From QIAW01 sp035487295 (lineage in GTDB: Bacteria > Acidobacteriota > Terriglobia > Terriglobales > Acidobacteriaceae), in the NCBI GenBank assembly GCA_035487295.1, contig DATHMH010000031.1:1-64000 (forward strand): DNA of 64,000 bases, read 5' to 3'. Each line of letters opens with the position of its first letter. Within the stretch, counting starts at the first letter, position 1. Below the pieces are notes generated by a model, which searched no databases, was not told where the DNA came from, and worked only from the letters and a program-made list of their open reading frames with translations. Position numbers and translations under genes: made by a program. This document shows positions 1 through 8,042 of this stretch, in pieces.

Positions 1-1132
1 ATTTGAGTCGGTTCAGGGTGTTGGCACCGTAACCCTCAATCTATACAAAAATGGGTTGTTGATTGAGTCAGTCCAAGACTCATCGAGTCCTTTAAACGGT
101 GGCAGCCCTGGAATGGGTGTCTACGGAAATACTTCCGTATCCGTTGTGAATAACTTCGTCGGCGGCAAACTTATAACCCGCCCGGATATCCTTCTCGCGA
201 GCGGTGCCGCAACGTGGCAAGCCGGTGACACGATTAAGCTGTCGGTTTCTGGAACCGCATTAACCCTCTATCAGAACAGCATTCTTCTTGGGACCGCTAG
301 CGATACTTCGTTGCTTGCTGGGAGTCCTGGAATCCTCGCCGTAGCAGGTGGCGCACTCAAGAATTGGTCGGCTGCTAATTTGTCCGGTCATACTGTTGAA
401 TCGCTATCTGCTTTAACTTCAAACTCAAATGCCCACTACGAGCATGATGACTTTCAAAGATCTTCTGGTACATTCCCTCAAACTCTGGGATCAAAATGGA
501 AGAACTTGTGGGGCCCCACCAATCCGAACGGAACCCGCGCGGGTGGCTTCTCGCAGATCATAACGTCTGGAACCGTTGGAGTTAATCCCGCCGGTGTGAC
601 GGGCAGTGGAGGAGTTTGTGGCGACGGAAGTTCTGATGACGCTCCACTTTGGGAGCCCAATCCTCCGACGGCCCTTCCTGCGGATCAATGGTCGCAAGTG
701 ACCATTGCTACTTCAGCCCGCCCAACATGTCCGTCTCCGCCATGTAGCGACAATCGTATTACTATAGGAGTCGTTTTTCGCACGACAGACAACGGAGACG
801 GAACTGCTTCTCAATATACGTATGTTGATAGCTTGGGAGACCCGTCGGTTACTTATCCCTGGAGCACGCCGCGCTTTATCGCTTGGAATTCACAAGGTCT
901 GCCCTTGGTTCAAAAGGGCGGTCCGGCTTTTCAGCCCGACGATGTCGTCCTCGGTATAGCGCTAGGTGATGTTCTCTACGGATATGTCAATGGAATTCTG
1001 GACTTGCAAAGCCGCATTGATCCTCAATACTCTTTATCCGGTCCGCTGGCGGGAATCAATGATTTTAATTGCTACAACTTCAATTCTGGTGACCATCGCA
1101 TGACGTCTTGGAGCGCCGGTAGCGTACCGTAG
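1..1132 (+). CDS. Secreted beta-sandwich (LamG/concanavalin-like) protein, C-terminal part
   Basis: The frame is open from base 2 (Phe-Glu-Ser...) with no stop before the window edge, so this is the last ~376 residues of a longer protein and not a gene starting at the TTG at 56. It has no catalytic motif. It is rich in Gly, Ser, Thr and aromatic residues, with two similar units: a first ending near WSAANLSG and a second ending TSWSAGSVP, each with short lectin-like strands (TLNLYKNG, TLYQNSILLG). This suggests tandem concanavalin-type sandwich domains of an exported or surface protein; the function is not known. The stop lies only 28 bp from the end of istB, so the IS sits directly behind it. 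Confidence 0.6.
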   Translation, partial: FESVQGVGTVTLNLYKNGLLIESVQDSSSPLNGGSPGMGVYGNTSVSVVNNFVGGKLITRPDILLASGAATWQAGDTIKLSVSGTALTLYQNSILLGTASDTSLLAGSPGILAVAGGALKNWSAANLSGHTVESLSALTSNSNAHYEHDDFQRSSGTFPQTLGSKWKNLWGPTNPNGTRAGGFSQIITSGTVGVNPAGVTGSGGVCGDGSSDDAPLWEPNPPTALPADQWSQVTIATSARPTCPSPPCSDNRITIGVVFRTTDNGDGTASQYTYVDSLGDPSVTYPWSTPRFIAWNSQGLPLVQKGGPAFQPDDVVLGIALGDVLYGYVNGILDLQSRIDPQYSLSGPLAGINDFNCYNFNSGDHRMTSWSAGSVP

Positions 1133-1160
1133 CGAAGTGTGGATATTGGCTGACGATATC

Positions 1161-1913
1161 CTACTCTGTTTGTTGTTCTCGCACGTCCAACTTGGTTCTC
1201 CAACTCCGAGGGCCGCATTTGAGCACATGTCCGTGGTGCAGAATGCGGTCGAGCATAGCGCTAACGGCGGCTGCATCTCCGAGCAACTTGCCCCAGTCTT
1301 CCACCGGGCGGTTAGAGGTTAGCAGGGTGCTGGCGCGTTCGTACCGTCGCATGATGATCTCCAGCAGTTCCTCAGCTGCCGTGAGGGGCAGCTTGAGCAT
1401 TCCGAGATCATCGATAATCAGTAAGGGAACAGTTACCAGCAGCTCCATGTGCTTTTTGCGAGTACCATCGAGAGCGGCCTCGGCCAGTTCATCGAGTAGA
1501 GTATGGGTTTCGCGGTAGAGCACGCGGTAGCCCTGCTGTATACTGGCCTGCCCGATGGCTTGCGCCAAGTGGCTCTTGCCCGTTCCAGGAGGACCCAAAA
1601 ATAAGGCGTCTTCATGGCGGGAGATGAAAGCGCCGGTAGCCAGATCGAAGACCAAACTGCGATTCATCTTCTTGTTGAAGTTGAAGTCAAAGTTGTCGAG
1701 GGTTTTCTGGGAGTCGCGAAACTGAGCTTGCTTGGTTCGCCGCTCCAGCAGGCGCTCGCCACGACGGGCCAGCTCGTCCGAGACCAGGCAGGAGATCAGG
1801 TCAATCGGGGTTAGCGGTTCGCTTTGTGCCTGGCGCAGACGAGTCTCCAGCACGGCGGCCATGCCGCCCAGGCGTAGTTGTTTGAGAGCACGATCGAGTT
1901 CGGTGAGATTCAT
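1161..1913 (-). CDS. istB: IS21-family helper ATPase IstB
   Basis: This 250-residue AAA+ ATPase is the partner of the IstA transposase; in this family it assembles on target DNA and stimulates insertion. It has an N-terminal IstB-type helical region (about 1-80), Walker A GPPGTGKS at residues 107-114, and Walker B LLIIDDLG near 165. The length is normal for the family. Its ATG overlaps the istA stop (ATGA arrangement at 1910-1913), indicating translational coupling. Nothing looks broken, so the element may still be active. Confidence 0.93.
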   Translation of the reverse strand: MNLTELDRALKQLRLGGMAAVLETRLRQAQSEPLTPIDLISCLVSDELARRGERLLERRTKQAQFRDSQKTLDNFDFNFNKKMNRSLVFDLATGAFISRHEDALFLGPPGTGKSHLAQAIGQASIQQGYRVLYRETHTLLDELAEAALDGTRKKHMELLVTVPLLIIDDLGMLKLPLTAAEELLEIIMRRYERASTLLTSNRPVEDWGKLLGDAAAVSAMLDRILHHGHVLKCGPRSWRTKLDVREQQTE

Positions 1914-3706
1914 AGGCTTTCTCTCTCAGTTCCTTTCTCTGTGGTTTGGGTTTTTTGATTGATGAGATCGCGGTATTGCACCAGCTCACGGATCAGCGGA
2001 TCGACTTGCTGCAAGCTGAGCGGGGCTTGAGGATTGCGTTCCAGATAACGGCGCACAAAGCGATATTCCTGGACGCCCATCTCCAGCGCGGAAGCACAAG
2101 CTTCGTCAACGGCGGCAGCACCGTACTTCTTGGCTAATGAGAGGACGCCGAGAATGCGGCGCACGCCCACTTCTCCTTGCTGGCGATGAATGGCCTCGCA
2201 GAGCGCGCCGATGTGTGTGCCGACACGACCCGCCCGCCACAGCAGTTGGGAGGTGCGCAATGGTGTTCGCTTGGAGTGGTCCTCGGGCTTGATGCGATAG
2301 CAGCCGCGTTTCTGGCGCACATGTTCACGCAGCAGTTGGCCGGTTTTGGGATCAAGCAAGCGCACGAACAACTCGTCCCACTGAACGCGCACCAGGCGCC
2401 CGATCCAGCCCGGCGGAGCGCCGTAGTAGGCAGCTTCGACTTCGACGCAGCCGTCAAGATGCACGACGCGCTGACCGTACTGGTAATAGCGAAAAGGCTC
2501 GACTGGCAGAGGAAGAAGAAATGGTTTCTCCTCGGCAAACATGGCAGCCACTTGGCGTTTGGTGGTGCCGTGGATGCGAGTATCGGCCCAACGCTCTTCC
2601 CAGCGGTCTAAATACACTTGGGCTTCTTCCAGACTCTCGAAGCGTAGGCCCTTCAGCGGCGTTTTCTGGGCATGGCCGACACCGGATTCGACTTTGCCCT
2701 TGCGGTCGGGATCTTGCACACGGCAAGGCAGGGCGACGGCACCGTAGTGAGCAAGCACGTCGCGGTATAGAGGATTGAGTGTTGCATCATAGATGTCCGG
2801 GACGAGCACGCCCTCGCGGAGATTGTCGAGAACCACGACACGTGCGGCTCCTCCCAAACGGCGGAAGGCGCGCTCATGAAGTTCACTCCAGATACGCGCG
2901 CTGGAGCGAAAGGTCAGCAGCCGGACAGACTTGCGACTGCAGCCCAGGGTCATAACGAACAGCCGGGTGCGACGATACTTGCCGCTCTCAGGATCGCGCA
3001 CCATGGGGCCGGTACCATAATCGACCTGCGCTTCCTGGCCGGGAGGTGTGGTGATAACCACGCGAGCCTCGGGTGTTTGGGCGCCGCGCAGCTTGCGCAC
3101 GAAGCGCTGAACGCTCTGGTAGCTGCTGGCGAAGCTGTGCTCAGAAACCAGGTCCTGCCAGATGGCCGTAGCATTGCGACCTCGGCTCAGTCCGAGCTCA
3201 ATGGCTTCGCGATAGGATTCGCACGCACTGGCGCTGGGGCTGCGCTGCGGAGAGATCGGCGGTGTCCGATCTGCTTCTGCTACAAGAATCCCTTTCTGGT
3301 TAGCTTGTGCGTGGAGGTGGGTAATCACTTCGGGGTCGGTGATCACCTCGTTGGCCGGTTTTGGCGTTGTTTTTTCTTTGGCCGCTAGTTCTTCAGCCGC
3401 AGGGTGGTCGGGCTTGGGGTTGAAGTTGAGCTCAGAGATCGCCGGGATGGCTGGTTTTGCGGGGCCGGAATCGGCAATCACTTCGTTGGCCGGTTTTGCC
3501 GCACGCCGCCCCCAGCCTGCCGGCGGACGCACGGCAATCCCTGCCGCTTTCAGGTACTGGCTGGCGGTCTCACGACGAATGCCGGTCTCGTGCTGGATGC
3601 GCCGTAGCGACCATCCCAGCCGTCCCAGAGCTATGATTTGTTGTTTTTTCTCTTCTTTCAAGACATTGGCCATGTCCCGGGAGGCTACAATCCTCCGCGG
3701 CGTCAA
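1910..3706 (-). CDS. istA: IS21-family DDE transposase IstA
   Basis: Transposase with an N-terminal helix-turn-helix (about residues 20-58), an rve-type integrase core and a C-terminal Mu-type domain. The catalytic triad is visible as D229 (QVDYGTG), D294 (VVLDNLREG) and E340 (KGKVESGVGH). It appears full length. The start is uncertain: ATG-3706 gives MTPRRIV, while ATG-3673 gives MANVLKEEKK, a more typical beginning. Unusual feature: the linker between HTH and core (residues 60-150) is Pro/Ala rich and contains KPANEVI twice (71-77 and 116-122). These peptides are encoded by the same GTTGGCCGGTTTTG sequence that occurs as terminal repeats outside the gene. Confidence 0.93.
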   Translation of the reverse strand: MTPRRIVASRDMANVLKEEKKQQIIALGRLGWSLRRIQHETGIRRETASQYLKAAGIAVRPPAGWGRRAAKPANEVIADSGPAKPAIPAISELNFNPKPDHPAAEELAAKEKTTPKPANEVITDPEVITHLHAQANQKGILVAEADRTPPISPQRSPSASACESYREAIELGLSRGRNATAIWQDLVSEHSFASSYQSVQRFVRKLRGAQTPEARVVITTPPGQEAQVDYGTGPMVRDPESGKYRRTRLFVMTLGCSRKSVRLLTFRSSARIWSELHERAFRRLGGAARVVVLDNLREGVLVPDIYDATLNPLYRDVLAHYGAVALPCRVQDPDRKGKVESGVGHAQKTPLKGLRFESLEEAQVYLDRWEERWADTRIHGTTKRQVAAMFAEEKPFLLPLPVEPFRYYQYGQRVVHLDGCVEVEAAYYGAPPGWIGRLVRVQWDELFVRLLDPKTGQLLREHVRQKRGCYRIKPEDHSKRTPLRTSQLLWRAGRVGTHIGALCEAIHRQQGEVGVRRILGVLSLAKKYGAAAVDEACASALEMGVQEYRFVRRYLERNPQAPLSLQQVDPLIRELVQYRDLINQKTQTTEKGTERESL

Positions 3707-3765
3707 TGTCCCGGATGGCTACTTCCGTTGGCCGGTTTTGAAGCGATAATCAGTGGCCGGTTTTG
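3349..3765. repeat. Four copies of an IS end-type repeat, two terminal and two inside istA
   Basis: The sequence (G)TTGGCCGGTTTTG occurs at 3350-3363, 3485-3498, 3727-3740 and, as TGGCCGGTTTTG, at 3754-3765. The outer pair is 26 bp apart in non-coding DNA at the right end. The inner pair lies in istA and is preceded in both cases by an ATCACtTCG-like context. All copies face the same way. Confidence 0.75.
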
Positions 3766-3766
3766 A

Positions 3767-4453
3767 GTGATCGCTGAGGTCCGAAGACTGAAAGAGATAT
3801 CTAACCTGCTTGCACGTACGGAAACCTTAAGCGGATATCGACAAATAGATAAGAAGTTGCATGACATATTTGACAGAGTCCGCAAGGTGAGAAAAGTTGA
3901 GCAATCAGAAATCGCTGATTTTATGCGGTTCTTTAGTTCGATCGCCGGGATAGCAGGGCAATCGTTACAAGACAACTTGTTTCCAGGTTTCTACACAGAA
4001 AAGGAGTTCCAGCGGGAGATGAAAAAGCTTCTGCGTTGCCGCCCAGAAATTGGATCGGAGCTGGAAGAACACAATCACACAGCAGCTGGAGTCACTGACC
4101 TGTCATTTCGAGGCATCCCCCTAGAGCTTAAAGTGAGACAAAGTGGAAGCGTAAGAGTGTCACACATGGGCGCCGAGTTTGAACAGGTCACACAATATGT
4201 TGTAGGCAGTGATCGCTGTTTTGGAGTGGTCTGTGTACTCGATTGCTCACATAAGCTACGTGCACCAGGAGTTCCAGCAAATGACATCTCGTTTAGGATT
4301 GTTTCTCCGCCACTCAGAGGCCGTCTGCCGATCGGCTTGGGGATTGTTTTGATCCGGGGAAATCTCTCGAAGCCATCCAAAATAACAAAAGATGGATCTG
4401 ATGGAAAAAGACTGGTCCAACGGAAGCGCGACCATTCGAGATACTCCAGGTAG
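3767..4453 (+). pseudogene. PD-(D/E)XK nuclease-like protein, 5' end removed by the IS
   Basis: An open frame of 228 codons begins with a GTG immediately after a TGA that lies in the last IS repeat, so the original start was probably lost when the IS inserted. Residues 109-123 read GVTDLSFRGIPLELKV: Asp111, Glu120 and Lys122 fit the D-X8-ExK core of the PD-(D/E)XK superfamily, with acidic residues at 100-101 as a possible first helix ligand. An alpha-helical N-terminal stretch (1-95) precedes it. The substrate is unknown; restriction-like or defence nucleases are plausible from the phage-type neighbours. The remaining frame is intact and could still be expressed from the IS edge, so 'pseudogene' is a judgement. 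Confidence 0.55.
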
Positions 4454-4633
4454 AAATTCTTTCCAAAATTGCTCTAAAACAATCTTCGCGGACGCCCATT
4501 GCGAGAACCCTCTCAGGGGACTCTCTGACGGACAGGGCGTGCAACTTTCAGCGGGTAGGGCGGCCTTTCAACTTTCAACTGCAACTGAAGTTTCATAGTT
4601 TTCCCAATTACAATGTGACAAGGAGCAATCAAA

Positions 4634-5011
4634 ATGCCCGAAGTACGCGTATCCAAAGAAGTCCACGTGCGAATCAAGGAATTCAAGCAGATTGTCGAGG
4701 CAGTTATTGGAGAAGAAATCGGCCTAGATACATGCGCGGAGTTGATCCTTGGTCAGGGCATGGATGCCATGTTGGCTGAAATAATCGGTTCAGTTGACAA
4801 GACCACATTGCTGAAATCCTTCCAACAACTCAGTTCACAATTTCCCAGCGAAATTTATGGATACGTTGCGGAAACGCTACGCACAGGCGTTGCAACCCAG
4901 CTGAAAGAGGAAATTCGACAGCGCATCGGATTTGCAGCGAACGAGGATTCAAAGACTCAAGAGGCGAATCTCCCTATTGATCCTGCGGAGTTTCACGAAA
5001 GGTCTAAATAA
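4634..5011 (+). CDS. Small ribbon-helix-helix-like protein of unknown function
   Basis: 125 residues, ATG preceded by AAGGAG (4619-4624) at good spacing. The N-terminus (VRVSKEVHVRIKEFKQIVEAV) has the beta strand-helix pattern of ribbon-helix-helix DNA-binding proteins followed by a second helix; the rest is predicted helical and acidic at the end. A role as a regulator or antitoxin-like partner would be inference only. It converges on the XRE gene on the other strand, overlapping by 8 bp at the 3' ends. It lies between the nuclease-like remnant and the phage-type genes and probably belongs to the integrated element. Confidence 0.6.
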   Translation: MPEVRVSKEVHVRIKEFKQIVEAVIGEEIGLDTCAELILGQGMDAMLAEIIGSVDKTTLLKSFQQLSSQFPSEIYGYVAETLRTGVATQLKEEIRQRIGFAANEDSKTQEANLPIDPAEFHERSK

Positions 5012-5225
5012 TCCCCTTTAACAAGCCGGAGACGGTTATTTGCAATGTCTTGGCTAGTTTGTAGAGTGTTGCTAGGGTCAGATTGTATTCACCGCGCTCA
5101 ATTGCTCCCATGTAGCTGCGGTGAATGTCACATCGGTCTGCAAATTCTTCTTGCGACCACCCCTGTTTTTTTCGCAAATCGCGGATACGGCTTCCCAATG
5201 TCCTCTGAAATTGTTCTATTTGCAT
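5004..5225 (-). CDS. XRE-family HTH regulator
   Basis: A 73-residue protein consisting almost entirely of an XRE/Cro-type helix-turn-helix: LGSRIRDLRKKQGWSQEEF, then a recognition helix (HRSYMGAIERGEYNL) and a closing helix ending VSGLLKGII. The ATG at 5225 (MQIEQFQ) is preferred over an upstream in-frame start at 5285, because the longer form would overlap the start of the divergent gene at 5265 and adds 20 residues unlike the family. It faces the gene at 5265 across a 39-bp promoter with direct repeats and is the likely repressor of that gene and itself, as in phage and plasmid modules. Confidence 0.82.
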   Translation of the reverse strand: MQIEQFQRTLGSRIRDLRKKQGWSQEEFADRCDIHRSYMGAIERGEYNLTLATLYKLAKTLQITVSGLLKGII

Positions 5226-5233
5226 CAAGAAGC

Positions 5234-5251
5234 ATTTGGCGGTATTTGGCG
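5234..5251. promoter_or_regulatory. Direct repeat in the divergent XRE promoter
   Basis: ATTTGGCG occurs twice, at 5234-5241 and 5244-5251, exactly one helical turn (10 bp) apart, between the divergent starts at 5225 (minus) and 5265 (plus). This is a good candidate operator for the XRE regulator. Confidence 0.45.
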
Positions 5252-5264
5252 CGAATCGTCCACC

Positions 5265-5909
5265 ATGTATACAGAGGCCATACAAACATGGTATAACGAT
5301 ATCGTGAAGTGCCTGCTGAAGCTCAAGGTCTTACTCCTTAAACACGGGAAGTGTTCGGCATGTGAGGACCAAGGCCAGAGGAAACATTGCCAAACATGCT
5401 TTGATACGCGCCTGGAACCAGAAGTTTTGGAGGCTATCACGGCACTTGATCTGGCGGAAAAGTTCCAGGAGAGTAGCAAACGCTCTTTTGAAGACATTTC
5501 AGATGACAATTACGAGAGGCCGCCGGAAGGAAACTATTTTCATCATGTCATTCAAACGAAAGAAAAGCTTGAAAAACTGTATTTAAGCTACGTTAATGAT
5601 GGCACCGCCTTAAGAGATGAAAAAGAGATCGTCAGAAGACTCCTTACGGAATTGGCGTACAAAGACAAGGAAGATCATCCGGTTATGGCTAAGCGAAAGA
5701 AGCCGCTCACGATAGATTCCATCGATGTGGACAATGACCAGGAACTAGATAAGTTTTTGGCGCAGGTTCATGCCGTCGGCGACAAGATCTGCCACGAGCA
5801 GGTACAGGAAGCGATCCGTTTGGGAATTATCGACGACAAAGGCAATCTGCTCAAGAAAGAGATTCCGGAAGATATGCGGGAAGGCGCCGACCGCGACTTC
5901 GGAGGCTAG
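5265..5909 (+). CDS. Cargo protein with a Cys4 zinc-knuckle-like motif, unknown function
   Basis: 214 residues from ATG-5265 (MYTEAIQTWY); an upstream in-frame start at 5121 would run through the XRE gene and is rejected. Residues about 29-47 contain CSACEDQGQRKHCQTCFD, a CxxC...CxxC arrangement suited to one zinc ion. The remainder is charged and helical, with a long acidic-basic middle (KEIVRRLLTELAYKDKED) and an acidic C-terminus. I do not recognise the family. It is divergent from the XRE regulator and followed after 14 bp by the superinfection-immunity gene, so these probably form one operon. Confidence 0.6.
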   Translation: MYTEAIQTWYNDIVKCLLKLKVLLLKHGKCSACEDQGQRKHCQTCFDTRLEPEVLEAITALDLAEKFQESSKRSFEDISDDNYERPPEGNYFHHVIQTKEKLEKLYLSYVNDGTALRDEKEIVRRLLTELAYKDKEDHPVMAKRKKPLTIDSIDVDNDQELDKFLAQVHAVGDKICHEQVQEAIRLGIIDDKGNLLKKEIPEDMREGADRDFGG

Positions 5910-5923
5910 AAAGAAGGTGTAAC

Positions 5924-6148
5924 GTGATCGACAACTTGAAGGTATTGTGGGATAACCGCGACATAGTGCAGATGCTTTTCACCATACCAGTGTTGTACAT
6001 CCTCTATATGTTGCCAAGTATGATTGCCGTCCGACGTCGGCACCCGCAGAGGCGGACCCTTTTGTGGGTAAATTTCTTCTTGGGATGGACGGGTTTTGGC
6101 TGGATCCTCGTACTACGCAGGGCATTAGACACCGCGAGGCATATGTGA
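5924..6148 (+). CDS. Superinfection immunity-type membrane protein
   Basis: 74 residues starting at GTG-5924, with AAGGTG just upstream. Two transmembrane segments (about 17-34, FTIPVLYILYMLPSMIAV; 44-62, LLWVNFFLGWTGFGWILVL) flank an R/H-rich turn (RRRHPQRR). The NFFLGWTGFGWI signature matches the Imm_superinfect family named after the phage T4 immunity protein, which blocks DNA entry by a second phage. The family is widespread in bacteria and not always phage-linked, but the setting here (integrase, XRE regulator) fits. The stop TGA overlaps the possible GTG start of the next gene, so translation is coupled. Confidence 0.75.
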   Translation: MIDNLKVLWDNRDIVQMLFTIPVLYILYMLPSMIAVRRRHPQRRTLLWVNFFLGWTGFGWILVLRRALDTARHM

Positions 6149-6501
6149 ACACGATAATGGATCAGGAACTCAAATCCGACCCAAGATTCCAGGTGCTGGT
6201 GGCCAAAATAGCAACCCTTCTACAGCACCAATACCCGAAACAGTACACAAAACTGAACCACAGCGGCCGCCTTCAAGCCTATTTGGAGGCCCAGGCGGAG
6301 CAAGCCTGGGAGCAAATGGAGCGGGCGAGAGAGGCAGGCTACACCACAACCCAGGCAGAGGAGTTTGCGGCAACATTCCTATATCCGCAGGTGGAGGAAG
6401 ATTCTCACCATGAGGAGCACGATCCCGAGGATATCTGGCTAAGAGACAGACTGGAAAAGAGACTGCTAGACGCCACAGGGAAAACAGTGCCGTTCGACTA
6501 G
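6145..6501 (+). CDS. Small hypothetical cargo protein
   Basis: About 118 residues if it starts at GTG-6145 (overlapping the previous stop, with GAGG upstream) or 114 from ATG-6157 (MDQELKSDPRF). A longer in-frame version starting at 6064 would lie inside the immunity gene and is rejected. The protein is soluble, rich in Gln, Glu and Ala, with a helical middle (LQAYLEAQAEQAWEQMERAREAGY) and an acidic His-containing tail (EEDSHHEEHDPED). I recognise no family. It is the last gene of the run that starts at 5265. Confidence 0.55.
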   Translation: MNTIMDQELKSDPRFQVLVAKIATLLQHQYPKQYTKLNHSGRLQAYLEAQAEQAWEQMERAREAGYTTTQAEEFAATFLYPQVEEDSHHEEHDPEDIWLRDRLEKRLLDATGKTVPFD

Positions 6502-6631
6502 ACAGAAGAGAAAGAGCCGGCTCTTAACCATCGACACGTTTTATCACCGCCACAGCACCTGCAAACAGTTGCTGTCGACACATGATCCCCGACCCTGTCT
6601 CTAACATTTCCCGCTTGATTTAGCCTATCTA

Positions 6632-6667
6632 AACTATACATAATACATGTATAATGCGTGTATAGTT
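6632..6667. promoter_or_regulatory. Inverted repeat upstream of the excisionase-integrase genes
   Basis: AACTATAC (6632-6639) and GTATAGTT (6660-6667) form an exact 8-bp inverted repeat separated by 20 bp that include the palindrome TACATGTA. It lies about 60 bp before the HTH gene in AT-rich DNA, so it could be an operator or an excisionase site. Confidence 0.45.
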
Positions 6668-6725
6668 AAAACAGAATCGTCTACCGCCCCCGTTTCGATT
6701 CTGCTGATTCTACAGGCAGGCTGAT

Positions 6726-6977
6726 ATGTCTAATGATCGACGAAATGCACAATCCCCCGACATGCCACAGTTGGTGGATACGCGGAAAGCGGCTGAGATG
6801 CTTGGCCGTTCAACAGCCACATTAAAACGCTGGCGGCACGAGGGCGTCGGACCGAATTGGATAGAAATCGAAGGCCGCGTTAGCTATGATGTGGCGGTTC
6901 TTCTAGAATTCATCAGGAAGAGTACACGAGTTGCTTCCGTGCGGGCTGCTATGGAGGAGACTCGTGAAGCTGTTTAG
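6726..6977 (+). CDS. Excisionase-like helix-turn-helix protein
   Basis: 83 residues with a MerR/excisionase-type winged HTH: LVDTRKAAEMLGRSTATLKRWRHEGVGPNWIEIEGRV-type pattern at about 16-52 followed by a helix (VAVLLEFIRKST). In this family the protein either bends att DNA during excision or regulates the integrase. Its 3' end overlaps the likely integrase start (GTG-6964) by 14 bp, so the two are co-translated, which supports an excisionase or integrase-regulator role. Confidence 0.7.
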   Translation: MSNDRRNAQSPDMPQLVDTRKAAEMLGRSTATLKRWRHEGVGPNWIEIEGRVSYDVAVLLEFIRKSTRVASVRAAMEETREAV

Positions 6978-7998
6978 AAAGCGAAAATCGAAGTTCTACT
7001 GGTACGACTTCACGGTGCGCGATAAACGCTATCGTGGATCAACGCTCGAAACCAACGCCGCTAGGGCGGGAAAGATTGCCGGACTGAAACTAGCAGCGGC
7101 ATTAGAAGGACGCGACCCGCTGGACAGGAAGGCACCGACTTTGCGGGAATTTTCGGCGAGGTTTGATGCTTGGATTGAAACTGCCCGGTTGGAAGCTCAG
7201 ACGCAACGCTATTACCGGAACGGCTGGAGACTCTTGCAAACGACATCCATCGCTGGTATGAGGCTGCATCGCATCACGGCAGACGACGCGGAGGCACTAC
7301 GCTTCCCAGGATCAGCCGCGAATGGGAACAACGCCCTTCGCACCTTGCGCCGGATGTTGCACAAGGCCAAAGAGTGGAAGCTCATCCCGCATGTTCCGGA
7401 ATTCAAGCTGTTTAAGGAAGAGGGGCGGGCGCTCAGGCTGGATGACGCGGCAGAACGCAAACTCCTGAAGGTCGCAGAGCAACCTCTCAAAGACATCATT
7501 GTGATCATGCGTGACACGGGAATGAGAAATGTCCGTGAACTCTACCGCTTGCGCATCGAAAACATTGATTTGAATAACCGTGTGATATTCAACCCAACCA
7601 GCAAGACGGCCAAGGGCAGGAGATTCATCCCCATGAGCGAACGGGTAATGGATCTTCTGAAAGCCCGCTGTGCCGGACGCACGGAAGGCTGGGTCTTTCA
7701 GTCGGTTCGTAAAGGTAAGCATATTGGTGCAGCTTTCGTGAACCGGCAGTGGGTCAAAGCCCGCAAGGCGGCAGGTCTGCCTGAAGACTTGGTGCTTTAT
7801 TGCGCTCGGCATGATTTCGGAACGTACGTTATGCGCAAGACCGGAAACTTGAAAGCGGTCATGGACACCATGGGCCATTCGGACGTGAAGATCGCCATGA
7901 CCTATCAGCACCCGGAGCTGGACGTCGTACGTGATGCGATAAATTCACGGCACACTTTACGGCACACCGGGAAAAACGACAACCAGGTAAGTGCTTGA
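6964..7998 (+). CDS. int: Tyrosine recombinase (integrase)
   Basis: Site-specific integrase of about 344 residues. GTG-6964 (VKLFRKRKSKFYWYDF) is chosen because GGAGGAG precedes it at normal spacing; the upstream ATG-6931 has no such site. It has an N-terminal Arm/AP2-like beta region, a SAM-like core-binding domain (about 55-140) and a C-terminal catalytic domain. Catalytic residues visible: Arg in TGMRNVRELYRL, Arg in LYCARHDFGT, His in MGHSDV and nucleophile Tyr in MTYQHP. The usual first His of the HxxR box is Tyr here (YCAR). The gene lies 44 bp from a tRNA-Gln 3' half, its presumed attachment site. Confidence 0.9.
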   Translation: MKLFRKRKSKFYWYDFTVRDKRYRGSTLETNAARAGKIAGLKLAAALEGRDPLDRKAPTLREFSARFDAWIETARLEAQTQRYYRNGWRLLQTTSIAGMRLHRITADDAEALRFPGSAANGNNALRTLRRMLHKAKEWKLIPHVPEFKLFKEEGRALRLDDAAERKLLKVAEQPLKDIIVIMRDTGMRNVRELYRLRIENIDLNNRVIFNPTSKTAKGRRFIPMSERVMDLLKARCAGRTEGWVFQSVRKGKHIGAAFVNRQWVKARKAAGLPEDLVLYCARHDFGTYVMRKTGNLKAVMDTMGHSDVKIAMTYQHPELDVVRDAINSRHTLRHTGKNDNQVSA

Positions 7999-8042
7999 TT
8001 CTTCGCCAGAAACCAGGGATTTTCTGATCCAGGAAGCGTTAA

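Larger units (their letters stand above)
1133..3766 (-). mobile_element. IS21-family insertion sequence (istA-istB)
   Basis: Two overlapping minus-strand genes for an IstA DDE transposase and an IstB ATPase define an IS21-family element. The right end, upstream of istA, carries two copies of tGGCCGGTTTTG (3729-3740 and 3754-3765), the kind of repeated terminal sites IS21 transposases bind. I could not find a matching inverted terminus or target duplication at the left end, which must lie in the 28 bp between base 1132 and the istB stop or slightly beyond, so the boundaries are approximate. Confidence 0.8.

Noticed and set aside
1133..1160. Inverted terminal repeat at the left IS end
   Set aside because: GATATTGGC...GATATC gives a small local palindrome but no match to the right-end repeats, so no terminus could be defined.
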